Assembly: GCA_027325905.1 (NCBI GenBank)
Contig: DAIEEM010000233.1
Location: 1-7,792, forward strand
DNA from: Rhodocyclaceae bacterium
GTDB lineage: Bacteria > Pseudomonadota > Gammaproteobacteria > Burkholderiales > Rhodocyclaceae
Direction of reading: 5' to 3'
DNA: 7,792 nt
Positions 1-7,792 of the stretch are shown here, piece by piece; the stretch's first letter is position 1; every line of letters begins with the position of its first letter. The position numbers were made by a program, and so were the translations under genes. Below the pieces are notes generated by a model, which ran no database searches, was not told the DNA's origin, and worked only from the letters and a program-made list of their open reading frames with translations.

Positions 1-919
<919 letters not shown>

Positions 920-923
<4 letters not shown>

Positions 924-2167
924 GTCGGCTGTTCGCAGTTCGTCGGCTCGGGTTCGGCTGCATGCCCGGCCGCCGGGTGCAGGTCCGGCAGAAACACCGC
1001 CAGCAGGCCGATCAGGGGCAGGAAGGAACAGACTTTGTAAATCGTCACGATGCCCCACAGGTCGGCGAACTGTCCCAGCGCGGCGGCGCCGATGCCGCCG
1101 AGGCCGAAGGCGATGCCGTAGAACAGCCCCGAAATCGTGCCGACCCTGCCGGGGATGAGTTCCTGGGCGTAGACGACCATGGCCGGAAAGGCCGAGGCCA
1201 GCATGAAGCCGATGATGGCCGTCAGCACGGCCGAAGCTTCCAGGCCGACATACGGCAAGGCCAGCGTAAAGGGCGCGATGCCGAGAATGGACACCCAGAT
1301 TACCTGGCGGCGCCCGATGCGGTCGCCGATCGGGCCGCCGAGCAGCGTGCCGAGCGCTACGGCAAAAAGGAAATAGAACAGGTGATATTGCGCCTGCTGG
1401 GTGTCGATGCCGAATTGGTGCAGCAAGTAGAAGATCAGGTAACTGTTGATGCTCGCCAGGTAGAGGAACTTCGAGAACATCAGCGCCACCAGGACCGCCA
1501 GTGTCAAGGCGACCTGCCGCCGCGGCAGCGGCGCGGGGGCGGCCGCCGCTGCTTTTTTCGGCTGCCGCTGATGATGCCGGTACCAGCGGCCGACGCCGGT
1601 GAGGACGATCATCGCCAGCAGTGCGGCCAGCGAAACCCAGGCGATGCTGCGCTGACCGTTGGGCAGGACGAACCACGCCGCCAGCAGCGGCCCGGCGGAA
1701 GTGCCGGCGTTGCCGCCGACCTGGAAAATCGATTGCGCCAGGCCGTGCCTGCCGCCCGACGCCATGCGCGCCACGCGCGACGATTCCGGGTGGAACACCG
1801 ACGAGCCGGTGCCGACCAGCGCCGCGGCGAGCAGCACGCCGGGGAAGGTGGTCGCCAGGGCGAGCAGCAGCAGCCCGCCGAACGTGCAGGCCATGCCGAG
1901 GGAAAGCGAGAAAGGCTTGGGATGCCGGTCGGTGTAAAAGCCGACCGCCGGCTGCAGCAAGGAAGCGGTGAACTGGAAGGTCAGCGTGATCAGGCCGATC
2001 TGCGCGAAGTTCAGGTGGAACTCGGACTTGAACAGCGGGTAGATGGCGAGCATCAACGACTGCATCATGTCGTTGAGGAAATGGGAGAAGCTGATCGCGC
2101 CGAGAACGCCGAATGCGGTGTCCGTCGCCGCCGGTTGCGGCGACGGTGATGCGCAAACCGATGTCAT
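920..2167 (-). CDS. fsr: MFS exporter, fosmidomycin resistance protein Fsr
   Basis: Inner-membrane drug:proton antiporter of the major facilitator superfamily; E. coli Fsr confers fosmidomycin resistance when overproduced. The 415-residue product matches my memory of E. coli Fsr (about 406 residues) along its length: FGVLGAISFSHFLND near 19-33, the highly characteristic GSSVFHPESSRVARMASGG at 121-139 followed by HGLAQSIFQVGGN (141-153), MFS motif A in the second half (GGPIGDRIGRR, 277-287), and YAQELIPGRVGTISGLFYG (333-351). Hydrophobic segments fit 12 helices, with a Lys/Ala/Pro-rich linker at about 198-217 between halves. I chose the ATG at 2167: it puts about 18 residues before the conserved FGVLGAIS, while the frame's longer extension to 2269 would overlap the upstream gene and reads as low-complexity Pro/Arg/Ser. 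No good Shine-Dalgarno precedes it, so reinitiation from the gene 13 nt upstream is plausible. Last gene of the string. Physiological substrate unknown. Confidence 0.93.
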
Positions 2168-2180
2168 CGCCGCGGCTGGA

Positions 2181-2600
2181 TCAAATATCCCGGCACAGCG
2201 GGCCGGCGACCGGGTTGGCCACGCTGGCGGCGACGGCGCCGACGAGTTCGTGGATTTCCTCGGGCGCAAAGCTCGCGAACAGGCGGCGCGCCAGCGCGGC
2301 GGGCAGGCGCACCGTGCAGGCGCGGCCGTCGGGCAGGGTGACGTTGACGCCGAGCACGTCGCGCGCGTCCGCCACCTCGTTGGCCTCGACCAGCGCCATC
2401 TGCTCGTCCATCAGCGTCTCGTATTCGGCCTCAAGCGCGTCGACGAGGTCGTCGCCGAGGTCGTCGGGCAGCTCGACGACATCGCCTTCGATGGCATCGG
2501 GCCGCGTCCCGGCAATGATGTGTCGCGCCGCGGCGAACTGGATAAAGCGGTCGCGCAGCGCCGCATCGAAGAAGATGAATTCGGTAGCCATGGCGTGCAT
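2181..2600 (-). CDS. Small acidic lysine-free protein of unknown function
   Basis: I do not recognise a named family. The 139-residue product has no signal peptide, no membrane helix and no lysine, and is rich in Asp and Glu, most densely at about 35-82 (for example LPDDLGDDLVDALEAEYE). The N-terminus MATEFIFFDAALRDRF looks like a small folded cytoplasmic protein. The C-terminal half has a hydrophobic/arginine pattern (LPDGRACTVRLPAALARRLF, then FAPEEIHELVGAV) suggesting strand then helices. The ATG at 2600 lies 1 nt past the stop of the outer-membrane factor gene and has a weak GAGG at 2613-2616 (12 nt away); a second in-frame ATG at 2591 (giving MATEF, 136 residues) is equally possible. Its codon bias matches its neighbours, and the 13-nt gap to fsr puts it in the same transcript, which supports a real gene. 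Any role with the efflux genes is inferred from position only. Confidence 0.8.
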   Translation of the reverse strand: MHAMATEFIFFDAALRDRFIQFAAARHIIAGTRPDAIEGDVVELPDDLGDDLVDALEAEYETLMDEQMALVEANEVADARDVLGVNVTLPDGRACTVRLPAALARRLFASFAPEEIHELVGAVAASVANPVAGPLCRDI

Positions 2601-2601
2601 T

Positions 2602-4059
2602 CTAGCGCGGCGCCTCGTTCTCCTGCAGCCACCAGCCGCCGCCCAGTGCCTGAAACAGGGCTGCGGTATCGGCGTAGCGGCTGGCGCGCGTCTGGACCTG
2701 CCCGATCAGCGCCTGCTGGTAGGTCTGTTCGGCGTTGAGCAAGGCCAGGCGGCTGATGTCGCCGAGTTCGACCTGGCGCCGGGCGATGGCGAGGCTGCGC
2801 GTCGCGGCGTCGAGTGCTGCGCCGGTCGCGTCCAGTTCCTCCGCATCCTGGTCGAGCGCGTGCAGGGTGTCGGCCACGTTCTGGAATGCCGCGACGACGG
2901 TGGCGCGATACTGGGCCAGCGCTTGATCGTAGGCGGCTTCCGCCGCGGCCTGGCGGTGCGTCAGCGCGCCGCCGTCGAAGATCGGCTGCACCACGGCGCC
3001 GGCGACGCTCCAAAAGCCGCCGCCGGTCTTGAAGAGGTCGCCGAGATGCGAGGCGACGCTGCCGACGCCGGCGTCGATGCTGAACTGAGGCAGCCTGGCG
3101 GCGAAGGCGACGCCGACTTGCGCAGCGGCGGCGTGCGCCTGTGCCTCGGCGGCGCGCACGTCGGGGCGCCGTTCGACGAGTTTCGACGGCAGCGACAGCG
3201 GCAGTTCGTTCGGCAGTTCGAGTCGCTCGAGATCGAAAGTCTCGGCCGGTTCCTTGTCGGGGAAGCCGCCGGTCAGCGCGACGAGCAGGTCGCGCGTCTG
3301 CGCCAGTTGCTTCCGCAGCGGCGGCAGGGCGGCGCGCGTCTGCGCCAAAGCCGCCTCCTGCGCCACGACGCCGGCCTCGGCGATGGCGCCGAGTTCCAAC
3401 TGGCGATGCGCGATGTTGAGCATCTCTTGCTGCATCTTCGCCATGCTTTCCGCGGCTGCGATCTGGCCGCGCAACGAAGCTTCCTGGATGGCGGCGGCGA
3501 CCACGTTGGCGACGATCGTCAGGCGCGCGGCTTCGAGTTCAAAGCGCTGGAACTCGGCCTGGGCGTCGAGCGACTCGACCGCGCGGCGGTTGCCGCCGAA
3601 GACGTCCGCCGTGTAGGCGACATCGACCTGGGCGGTGTGGAGGCTGTAGAGGCTGGCGCCGGAGTTGAGCGGCGAAGCCAGGCCGGCGGCGATCATCTGG
3701 CGCATAGGCTGGACGCTGGCGGACACCTGCGGCCAGAAGGCGCCGCGCTGCGCCGCCGCGCTCTCCTGGGCGACGCGTAAAGCGGCGCGCGCCGCGTCGA
3801 GGTCCGGATTGGCGGCCAATGCCCGCGCCACCAGGGCGTCGAGCGGCGGCGAGCGGAACAGCCGCCACCATTGCGCCGGAACGTCCGTCCCGGCGACGAA
3901 GCGCTGGGCGTCGGCGCCGGCGATGGGCACCGGCGCGCGCTCGCTGCCCGCCGGGCGATAGGCGCTCACGTCCGGCGCCGCGGGACGCTGGAAATCGGGA
4001 CCGACGGCGCAGCCCGCAACGAGCAGGCATATGGCGGCGGCGCTGCGATGGGGCCTCAT
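2602..4059 (-). CDS. Outer-membrane efflux lipoprotein, NodT family (RND tripartite pump exit duct)
   Basis: TolC-like outer-membrane factor that forms the exit channel of a tripartite efflux pump. The 485-residue length is usual for NodT/OprM-type proteins. The N-terminus is a lipoprotein signal with a hydrophobic stretch ending in VAGC, so Cys17 is the predicted lipidated residue, followed by the classic AVGPDFQRPAAP. WWRLF (64-68) and ANPDLDAARAAL (83-94) open the first outer-membrane efflux repeat; the second contains LVERRPDVRAAEAQ (294-307), PIFDGGALTHRQ (359-370) and a long Ala/Gln-rich helix to about 402. Alanine-rich coiled-coil helices dominate, as expected for the periplasmic alpha-barrel. 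The ATG at 4059 overlaps the RND stop codon as ATGA and has a strong upstream GGAGGGG with 8-nt spacing, so the start is well supported. Encoded directly after its pump, which it almost certainly serves. Confidence 0.95.
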   Translation of the reverse strand: MRPHRSAAAICLLVAGCAVGPDFQRPAAPDVSAYRPAGSERAPVPIAGADAQRFVAGTDVPAQWWRLFRSPPLDALVARALAANPDLDAARAALRVAQESAAAQRGAFWPQVSASVQPMRQMIAAGLASPLNSGASLYSLHTAQVDVAYTADVFGGNRRAVESLDAQAEFQRFELEAARLTIVANVVAAAIQEASLRGQIAAAESMAKMQQEMLNIAHRQLELGAIAEAGVVAQEAALAQTRAALPPLRKQLAQTRDLLVALTGGFPDKEPAETFDLERLELPNELPLSLPSKLVERRPDVRAAEAQAHAAAAQVGVAFAARLPQFSIDAGVGSVASHLGDLFKTGGGFWSVAGAVVQPIFDGGALTHRQAAAEAAYDQALAQYRATVVAAFQNVADTLHALDQDAEELDATGAALDAATRSLAIARRQVELGDISRLALLNAEQTYQQALIGQVQTRASRYADTAALFQALGGGWWLQENEAPR

Positions 4060-7000
4060 TTCGTCTTCCCCTCCGTCGACCGGCGTGCCGCCTCGACGCG
4101 CCTGGCCTGCTGCGAGAACGTGTCGATCAGCACCGGCAGCACGATCAATATCAGCAGCGGCGCCAGGATGATGCCGCCGACGACGACCAGCGCCAGCGGC
4201 TTCTGCACCTGCGAGCCGATGCCCGTGGAGATGGCCGCCGGCACCAGGCCGACGCAGGCGACGACGCAGGTCATCACTACCGGCCGCATCTGCACCTGGC
4301 AAGTGCGGCGGATCGCGTCGAAGGGCGACAGGCCGCCGTCGAGTTCCTGGTTGTAGAAGGACAGCACGATGATGCCGTCCATGGCGGCGATGCCGAACAG
4401 GGCGACGAAGCCGATGGCGGCGGAGACGCTGAAGGGGGTGCCGGTGACGAAGAGCGCGAGGATGCCGCCGATCAAGGCCATCGGGATGACGCTGGCGGCG
4501 AGCGCAACGTCCACCAGGTTGCCGAAATTGGCATAGAGCAGCAGGCAGATGAGACCGATGGCGATGGGCACGACGACGGCCAGGCGCGCCAGCGCATCCT
4601 TCAGGTTGCCGAATTCGCCGACCCATTCGAGCCGGTAGCCGCCGGGCAGTTGCACCTGCTCGGCGACCTTGGCCTGCGCCTCGAGCACCGCGCCCCCGAG
4701 GTCGCGGCCGCGCACGCTGAACTTGATCGGGATGTAGCGCTCCTGCTGCTCGCGGTAGATGAAGGACGCGCCCGATACCAGCCGCACGTCCGCCACCTCG
4801 GCGAGCGGCACTTGCACGACGCCGCCGTTGGCATTGGCGACGCCGAGCGCAATGCGCTTGATGGCGTCGACGCTGCCGCGGTATTCCGGCGCCAGGCGCA
4901 CCATGATCGGGTAGTGGCGGTCGCTGCCCGGCTCATAGAGGTCGCCGGCGGCCTGACCGCCGATGGCCGCCTGGATGGTGGCGTTGATGTCGCCGGGCAT
5001 GAGGCCGTAGCGGGCGGCGCGGGCGCGGTCCACGTCGATGCGCACGGTCGGCTGGCCGAGCGAGGCGAAGACCGAGAGATCGGTGACGCCGGGCACCGTC
5101 TGCATCACCGCCTTGACCTTCTGCGCCGTTTTTTCCAGCGTCTCCAGGTCGTTGCCGTAGAGCTTGATCGAGTTCTCGCCCTTGACGCCGGAGGCGGCTT
5201 CCTCGACGTTGTCCTGGATGTATTGCGAGAAATTGAACTCGACGCCGGGATAGCGCTCCGTCAACGCCGCGGTCATCTGCTCGGTGAGCTTGTCCTTGTT
5301 TACGCCTGGCGGCCAGATTTCGGCCGGCTTCAGCGGCACGAAGAACTCGGCGTTGAAGAAGCCGGTGGCGTCGGTGCCGTCGTCGGGGCGGCCGTGCTGC
5401 GACACTACCGTCTCGACCTCCGGGAAGTCCTTGATCAGTCCGCGCATGCCGTTGACATAGACGTCGCCCTCGGCGAGCGAGATCGACGGCGGCATGGTGG
5501 CGCGGATCCAGAGATTGCCTTCCTCCAGCTTGGGCAGGAACTCCAGGCCGAGGCCTCTCGCCGCCAGCAGCGCGACCACGACCAGGGCCGCGGCACCGCC
5601 CAGGGTCAGGCGCCGGTGCGCCAGCGAGAATTCGACGGCCGGCGTATATAAGCGGCGCAGCCAGCGCGCGACGAAGGTCTCCTGCTCCTCCTTTTCGTGC
5701 CCATCGAGCAGGAAGGAGCTCAGCGCCGTCGACACCGTGAAAGTGGCGATGAGGCCGCCGGCGATGGCGTAGGCGTAGGTCTTCGCCATCGGGCCGAAGA
5801 TGTGGCCCTCGATGCCGGACAGCGTGAACAGCGGCACGAAACCGGCAATGATGATGGCGGCGGAGAAGACGATGGCGCGGTTCACCTCCGTGGCCGAGTT
5901 GGCGATCACGGCGAACTTGCCGTGCAAGCCGACCGTGGCGCGCAGGCGGTGCAGCAGCGGGTTGCCGGTGAAGTGGCCGGCGCCGCTCTGCGCCAGGTGG
6001 CGGAAGATGTTTTCCACCATGATGACCGTGGCATCGACGACGAGACCGAAGTCGATGGCGCCCACCGACAGCAGGTTGGCCGACTCGCCGCGCGCCACCA
6101 TCAGCGCGATGGCGAAGGACAGCGCAAAGGGGATCGTCGCGGCGACGATGACGGCGGTGCGCAGGTTGCCGAGGAACGCCCATTGCAGCAGGAAGATCAG
6201 CACGACGCCGACGACCATGTTGTGCAAGACCGTGTGCGTCGTCGTGTGGATCAGGTCGGCGCGGTCGTAGATGCGCTCGATGCGCACGCCGGGCGGCAGG
6301 ATGTTGCCGCCATTGATCCTGTCGACCTCGGCTTTGACGCGTTCGATGGTCGGCATGCTTTCCTCGCCGCGGCGCATCAGGACGATGCCCTCGACGATGT
6401 CGTCATCAAAGTCGTGGCCCGCGATGCCGAGGCGCGGCTGGTTGCCGACCCCGACGGTGGCGACGTCGCCGACGAGGACGGGCGCGCCCTTGTTGGACGC
6501 CAGCATGGTGGCGCGGATGTCGTCGGCCGACTTGATCAGGCCGATGCCTCGCACCACGGCGGTTTGCGGCCCGATATCGACCGTTTGGCCGCCGACGTTG
6601 ATATTGCTGTTGCCGAGCGCCTGCAGTACCTGCGGCAACGTTAGGCCGTTGGCGGCGAGTTTGGCGGGATCGACGCTGACTTCGTAGGTCTTGGTCTTGC
6701 CGCCCCAGCCGTTGACGTCGATGACGCCCGGAATGGCCTTGAAGCGACGCTCCAGGACCCAGTCCTGGAGCGTCTTGAGGTCGGTCACGGCATAGCCTTG
6801 CGGGCCCTTGAGTTGGTAGCGGAAGATTTCGCCGATGGGGCTCGACGGCGAGATTTGCGGCTGCACGCCGTTGGGCAGCGCCGGCAGTTGCGCCAGGTGG
6901 TTGATCACCCGCTGCTCCGCCTCGCGATAGGTGAAGTCGTAGCTGAACTGCAGCTTGACGTCCGACAGGCCGAACAGCGAGATGCTGCGGATGGCCTTGA

Positions 7001-7232
7001 CGTTGGGAATACCGGCCATCTGCACTTCGATGGGGATGGTGACGTAGCGCTCCATCTCCTCGGCCGACAGTCCCGGACTTTGGGCGATGATGTCCACCAG
7101 CGGCGGCACCGGATCCGGGTAGGCCTCGATGTTGAGCTTCATGAAGCCGACGACGCCCGCCGCGAAGACGGCGAACATCATGACGGCGACGAAGGCGCGC
7201 TGCTTGAGCGCAAACTCGACGATGCGGTTCAC
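4056..7232 (-). CDS. HME-type RND efflux pump, CzcA/CusA family inner-membrane subunit
   Basis: Proton-driven inner-membrane pump of a tripartite system, expected to export metal cations from periplasm or cytoplasm. The 1058-residue length and layout are typical: TM1 near 13-31, a first periplasmic porter/docking region to about 335, TM2-TM7 at about 336-560, a second porter region about 565-880, and TM8-TM12 about 883-1037. TM4 carries GAIDFGLVVDATVIMVEN (391-408): acidic D394, D400 and E407 correspond to the proton-relay acids of CzcA, but D-A-T replaces the usual D-G-A. By remembered alignment, the Cu/Ag methionines of CusA (573, 623, 672) fall at A587, E678 and L744, arguing against a CusA-type Cu/Ag pump. 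TM10 has an acidic D952 and TM11 carries C989 and C993. TM6 reads FTVSTALSS (498-506), with Thr where Pro is common. Translation starts at GTG (7232) behind GAGGGC. Metal specificity is not assignable; a non-metal substrate cannot be excluded. Confidence 0.93.
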   Translation of the reverse strand: MNRIVEFALKQRAFVAVMMFAVFAAGVVGFMKLNIEAYPDPVPPLVDIIAQSPGLSAEEMERYVTIPIEVQMAGIPNVKAIRSISLFGLSDVKLQFSYDFTYREAEQRVINHLAQLPALPNGVQPQISPSSPIGEIFRYQLKGPQGYAVTDLKTLQDWVLERRFKAIPGVIDVNGWGGKTKTYEVSVDPAKLAANGLTLPQVLQALGNSNINVGGQTVDIGPQTAVVRGIGLIKSADDIRATMLASNKGAPVLVGDVATVGVGNQPRLGIAGHDFDDDIVEGIVLMRRGEESMPTIERVKAEVDRINGGNILPPGVRIERIYDRADLIHTTTHTVLHNMVVGVVLIFLLQWAFLGNLRTAVIVAATIPFALSFAIALMVARGESANLLSVGAIDFGLVVDATVIMVENIFRHLAQSGAGHFTGNPLLHRLRATVGLHGKFAVIANSATEVNRAIVFSAAIIIAGFVPLFTLSGIEGHIFGPMAKTYAYAIAGGLIATFTVSTALSSFLLDGHEKEEQETFVARWLRRLYTPAVEFSLAHRRLTLGGAAALVVVALLAARGLGLEFLPKLEEGNLWIRATMPPSISLAEGDVYVNGMRGLIKDFPEVETVVSQHGRPDDGTDATGFFNAEFFVPLKPAEIWPPGVNKDKLTEQMTAALTERYPGVEFNFSQYIQDNVEEAASGVKGENSIKLYGNDLETLEKTAQKVKAVMQTVPGVTDLSVFASLGQPTVRIDVDRARAARYGLMPGDINATIQAAIGGQAAGDLYEPGSDRHYPIMVRLAPEYRGSVDAIKRIALGVANANGGVVQVPLAEVADVRLVSGASFIYREQQERYIPIKFSVRGRDLGGAVLEAQAKVAEQVQLPGGYRLEWVGEFGNLKDALARLAVVVPIAIGLICLLLYANFGNLVDVALAASVIPMALIGGILALFVTGTPFSVSAAIGFVALFGIAAMDGIIVLSFYNQELDGGLSPFDAIRRTCQVQMRPVVMTCVVACVGLVPAAISTGIGSQVQKPLALVVVGGIILAPLLILIVLPVLIDTFSQQARRVEAARRSTEGKTK
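4068..4074 (-). promoter_or_regulatory. Shine-Dalgarno sequence for the outer-membrane factor gene
   Basis: On the minus strand GGAGGGG sits 8 nt before the ATG at 4059, inside the last codons of the RND gene. It decides the start: the frame is open far upstream within the RND gene, but only this ATG has a strong ribosome site and yields a lipoprotein signal peptide. With the ATGA stop/start overlap it suggests both coupling and independent initiation, keeping duct and pump levels linked. Confidence 0.75.
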
Positions 7233-7240
7233 GGTCGCTT

Positions 7241-7246
7241 GCCCTC
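7241..7246 (-). promoter_or_regulatory. Shine-Dalgarno sequence for the RND pump gene, supporting a GTG start
   Basis: On the minus strand GAGGGC lies 8 nt before GTG at 7232-7230, within the 19-nt gap after the adaptor's TAG stop. It supports initiation at GTG, giving the family-typical N-terminus MNRIVEFALKQRAF; no ATG is available at this position. Confidence 0.7.
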
Positions 7247-7251
7247 GGCGT

Positions 7252-7792
7252 CTAGTCGCCGGCGGCGGCGCGGTCGACGAAGAGCGTGCCGGCGGTCACC
7301 ACTTTTTCGCCCGCATGCAGGCCGTCGACGATTTCGATCATGTCGCCCTGGTGCCGGCCGGCGCGGACCTTGCGCACGACGACGCTGCCGTCGTCGCGGG
7401 CAACGAACACGCGCGCAGTTTCGCCTTCGTAGACGATCGCGCTGTCGGGCACCGCCGGCGCCTGCGCCGGTTCGCTGGTGGCGACGCCGATGGTGGCGAA
7501 CATCAGCGGCTTGAGCAGTCCGTCGCGGTTCTGCGCTTCGGCGCGCACCGGCAGGCGGTGCGTGGCGGCGTCGACGGCGGCGCCGATCCAGGTGATCTTC
7601 GCCGCGAACGTTCTGCCCGGCAGGGCGAGGACGTCGACTTCGACGGGCTGGCCGACGCGCAGGGCCGGCGCGTCGCTCTCGCGGACGTTGGCGACCAGCC
7701 AGACCGTCGACAAGTCGCCGATAGTGAACAGCGGGGTCGACGCGCCGGTCGCGGCGCTGGCGATGTACTGGCCGACGCCCACTTGCCGCTGG
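7252..7792 (-). CDS. Periplasmic adaptor (membrane fusion protein) of the RND system, CzcB/CusB-like, 5'-truncated by window edge
   Basis: Membrane fusion subunit that links the RND pump to the outer-membrane duct in the periplasm. About 180 C-terminal residues are visible; the frame runs off the right edge (reading QRQVGVGQYIA), so signal peptide, coiled-coil hairpin and most of the lipoyl domain are not seen. The visible part begins at the end of the lipoyl domain (GQYIASAATG, then PLFTIGDLSTVWLVANV), continues through the beta-barrel domain (LRVGQPVEVDVLALPGRTF, then the characteristic DAATHRLPVRAEAQN and LLKPLMFATIGV), and ends in the membrane-proximal domain (VPDSAIVYEGETARVFV, IVDGLHAGEKVVTAGTLFVD). 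These signatures are typical of CzcB/CusB-type adaptors. The TAG stop at 7252-7254 is 19 nt before the pump's GTG start. The visible C-terminus has no extra metal-binding domain or His-rich tail. It is the first visible gene of the operon; promoter and further upstream genes lie outside. Confidence 0.93.
   Translation of the reverse strand, partial: QRQVGVGQYIASAATGASTPLFTIGDLSTVWLVANVRESDAPALRVGQPVEVDVLALPGRTFAAKITWIGAAVDAATHRLPVRAEAQNRDGLLKPLMFATIGVATSEPAQAPAVPDSAIVYEGETARVFVARDDGSVVVRKVRAGRHQGDMIEIVDGLHAGEKVVTAGTLFVDRAAAGD

Noticed and set aside
965..977. Small hairpin CCCGG-CCG-CCGGG near the regulator's end as a terminator
   Set aside because: Five-base stem without a following T-run, inside fsr coding sequence; such stems are frequent by chance in DNA this GC-rich.
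2168..2269. N-terminal extension of fsr to an upstream start at 2269
   Set aside because: It would overlap the small acidic gene by about 90 bases and adds a Pro/Arg/Ser-rich segment absent from Fsr as I know it; the ATG at 2167 gives the normal length.
4060..4626. Upstream extension of the outer-membrane factor frame into the RND gene
   Set aside because: The extension is an out-of-frame shadow of the RND gene. The ATG at 4059 has a strong ribosome site and gives a proper lipoprotein signal.
2113..5651. Long plus-strand open frames opposite the RND and outer-membrane factor genes (including stretches of 555 and 610 codons at 2113-3780 and 3819-5651)
   Set aside because: Products are Arg/Gly/Ala/Asp/Gln-rich low-complexity text without domains, as expected from reading GC-biased codons on the opposite strand. 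The minus-strand frames match well-known families throughout.

Overview
The window comes from a very GC-rich bacterial chromosome (roughly two-thirds G+C by eye, with strong third-position GC bias). Protein flavour (a NodT-type outer-membrane lipoprotein, an Fsr very close to the enterobacterial protein as I remember it, an NtrC-type regulator) fits a proteobacterium. A betaproteobacterium, perhaps Rhodocyclales-like, is my best guess. This is inference from protein style, not from a taxonomic marker.

Layout. Positions 1-923 (+) hold the 3' part of a sigma-54-dependent activator: the AAA+ domain and Fis-type helix-turn-helix are present, and the N-terminal sensory or receiver domain lies outside the window. 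Everything else, 7792 down to 920, is one tightly packed minus-strand gene string. In transcription order it is: the C-terminal part of a periplasmic adaptor (CzcB/CusB-like, 5' end outside the window); a complete heavy-metal-type RND pump of 1058 residues; a NodT-family outer-membrane factor of 485 residues; a small, acidic, lysine-free protein of unknown function (139 residues); and a fosmidomycin-resistance-type MFS exporter, Fsr (415 residues). Gaps between these genes are 19 nt, a 4-nt overlap, 1 nt and 13 nt, so they look like a single operon whose promoter lies beyond the right-hand edge. There is no stretch over 300 bases without a gene and essentially no non-coding DNA.

How they work together. 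Adaptor, RND pump and outer-membrane factor form a complete tripartite efflux machine spanning both membranes. The pump belongs to the CzcA/CusA (HME-RND) branch, but its TM4 signature departs from the usual divalent-metal form and it lacks the three methionines that carry Cu/Ag in CusA, so the substrate is open. The downstream MFS exporter would empty small molecules from the cytoplasm to the periplasm. The linkage suggests a general detoxification operon, but co-function of Fsr with the RND system is only inferred from spacing. The sigma-54 regulator faces the operon tail to tail, and its stop codon overlaps the fsr stop codon within one TTAA.

I found no mobile element, CRISPR array, RNA gene or clearly new multi-gene system. 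The points most worth following are the small lysine-free protein, the unusual RND signature residues and the shared-stop convergent junction.
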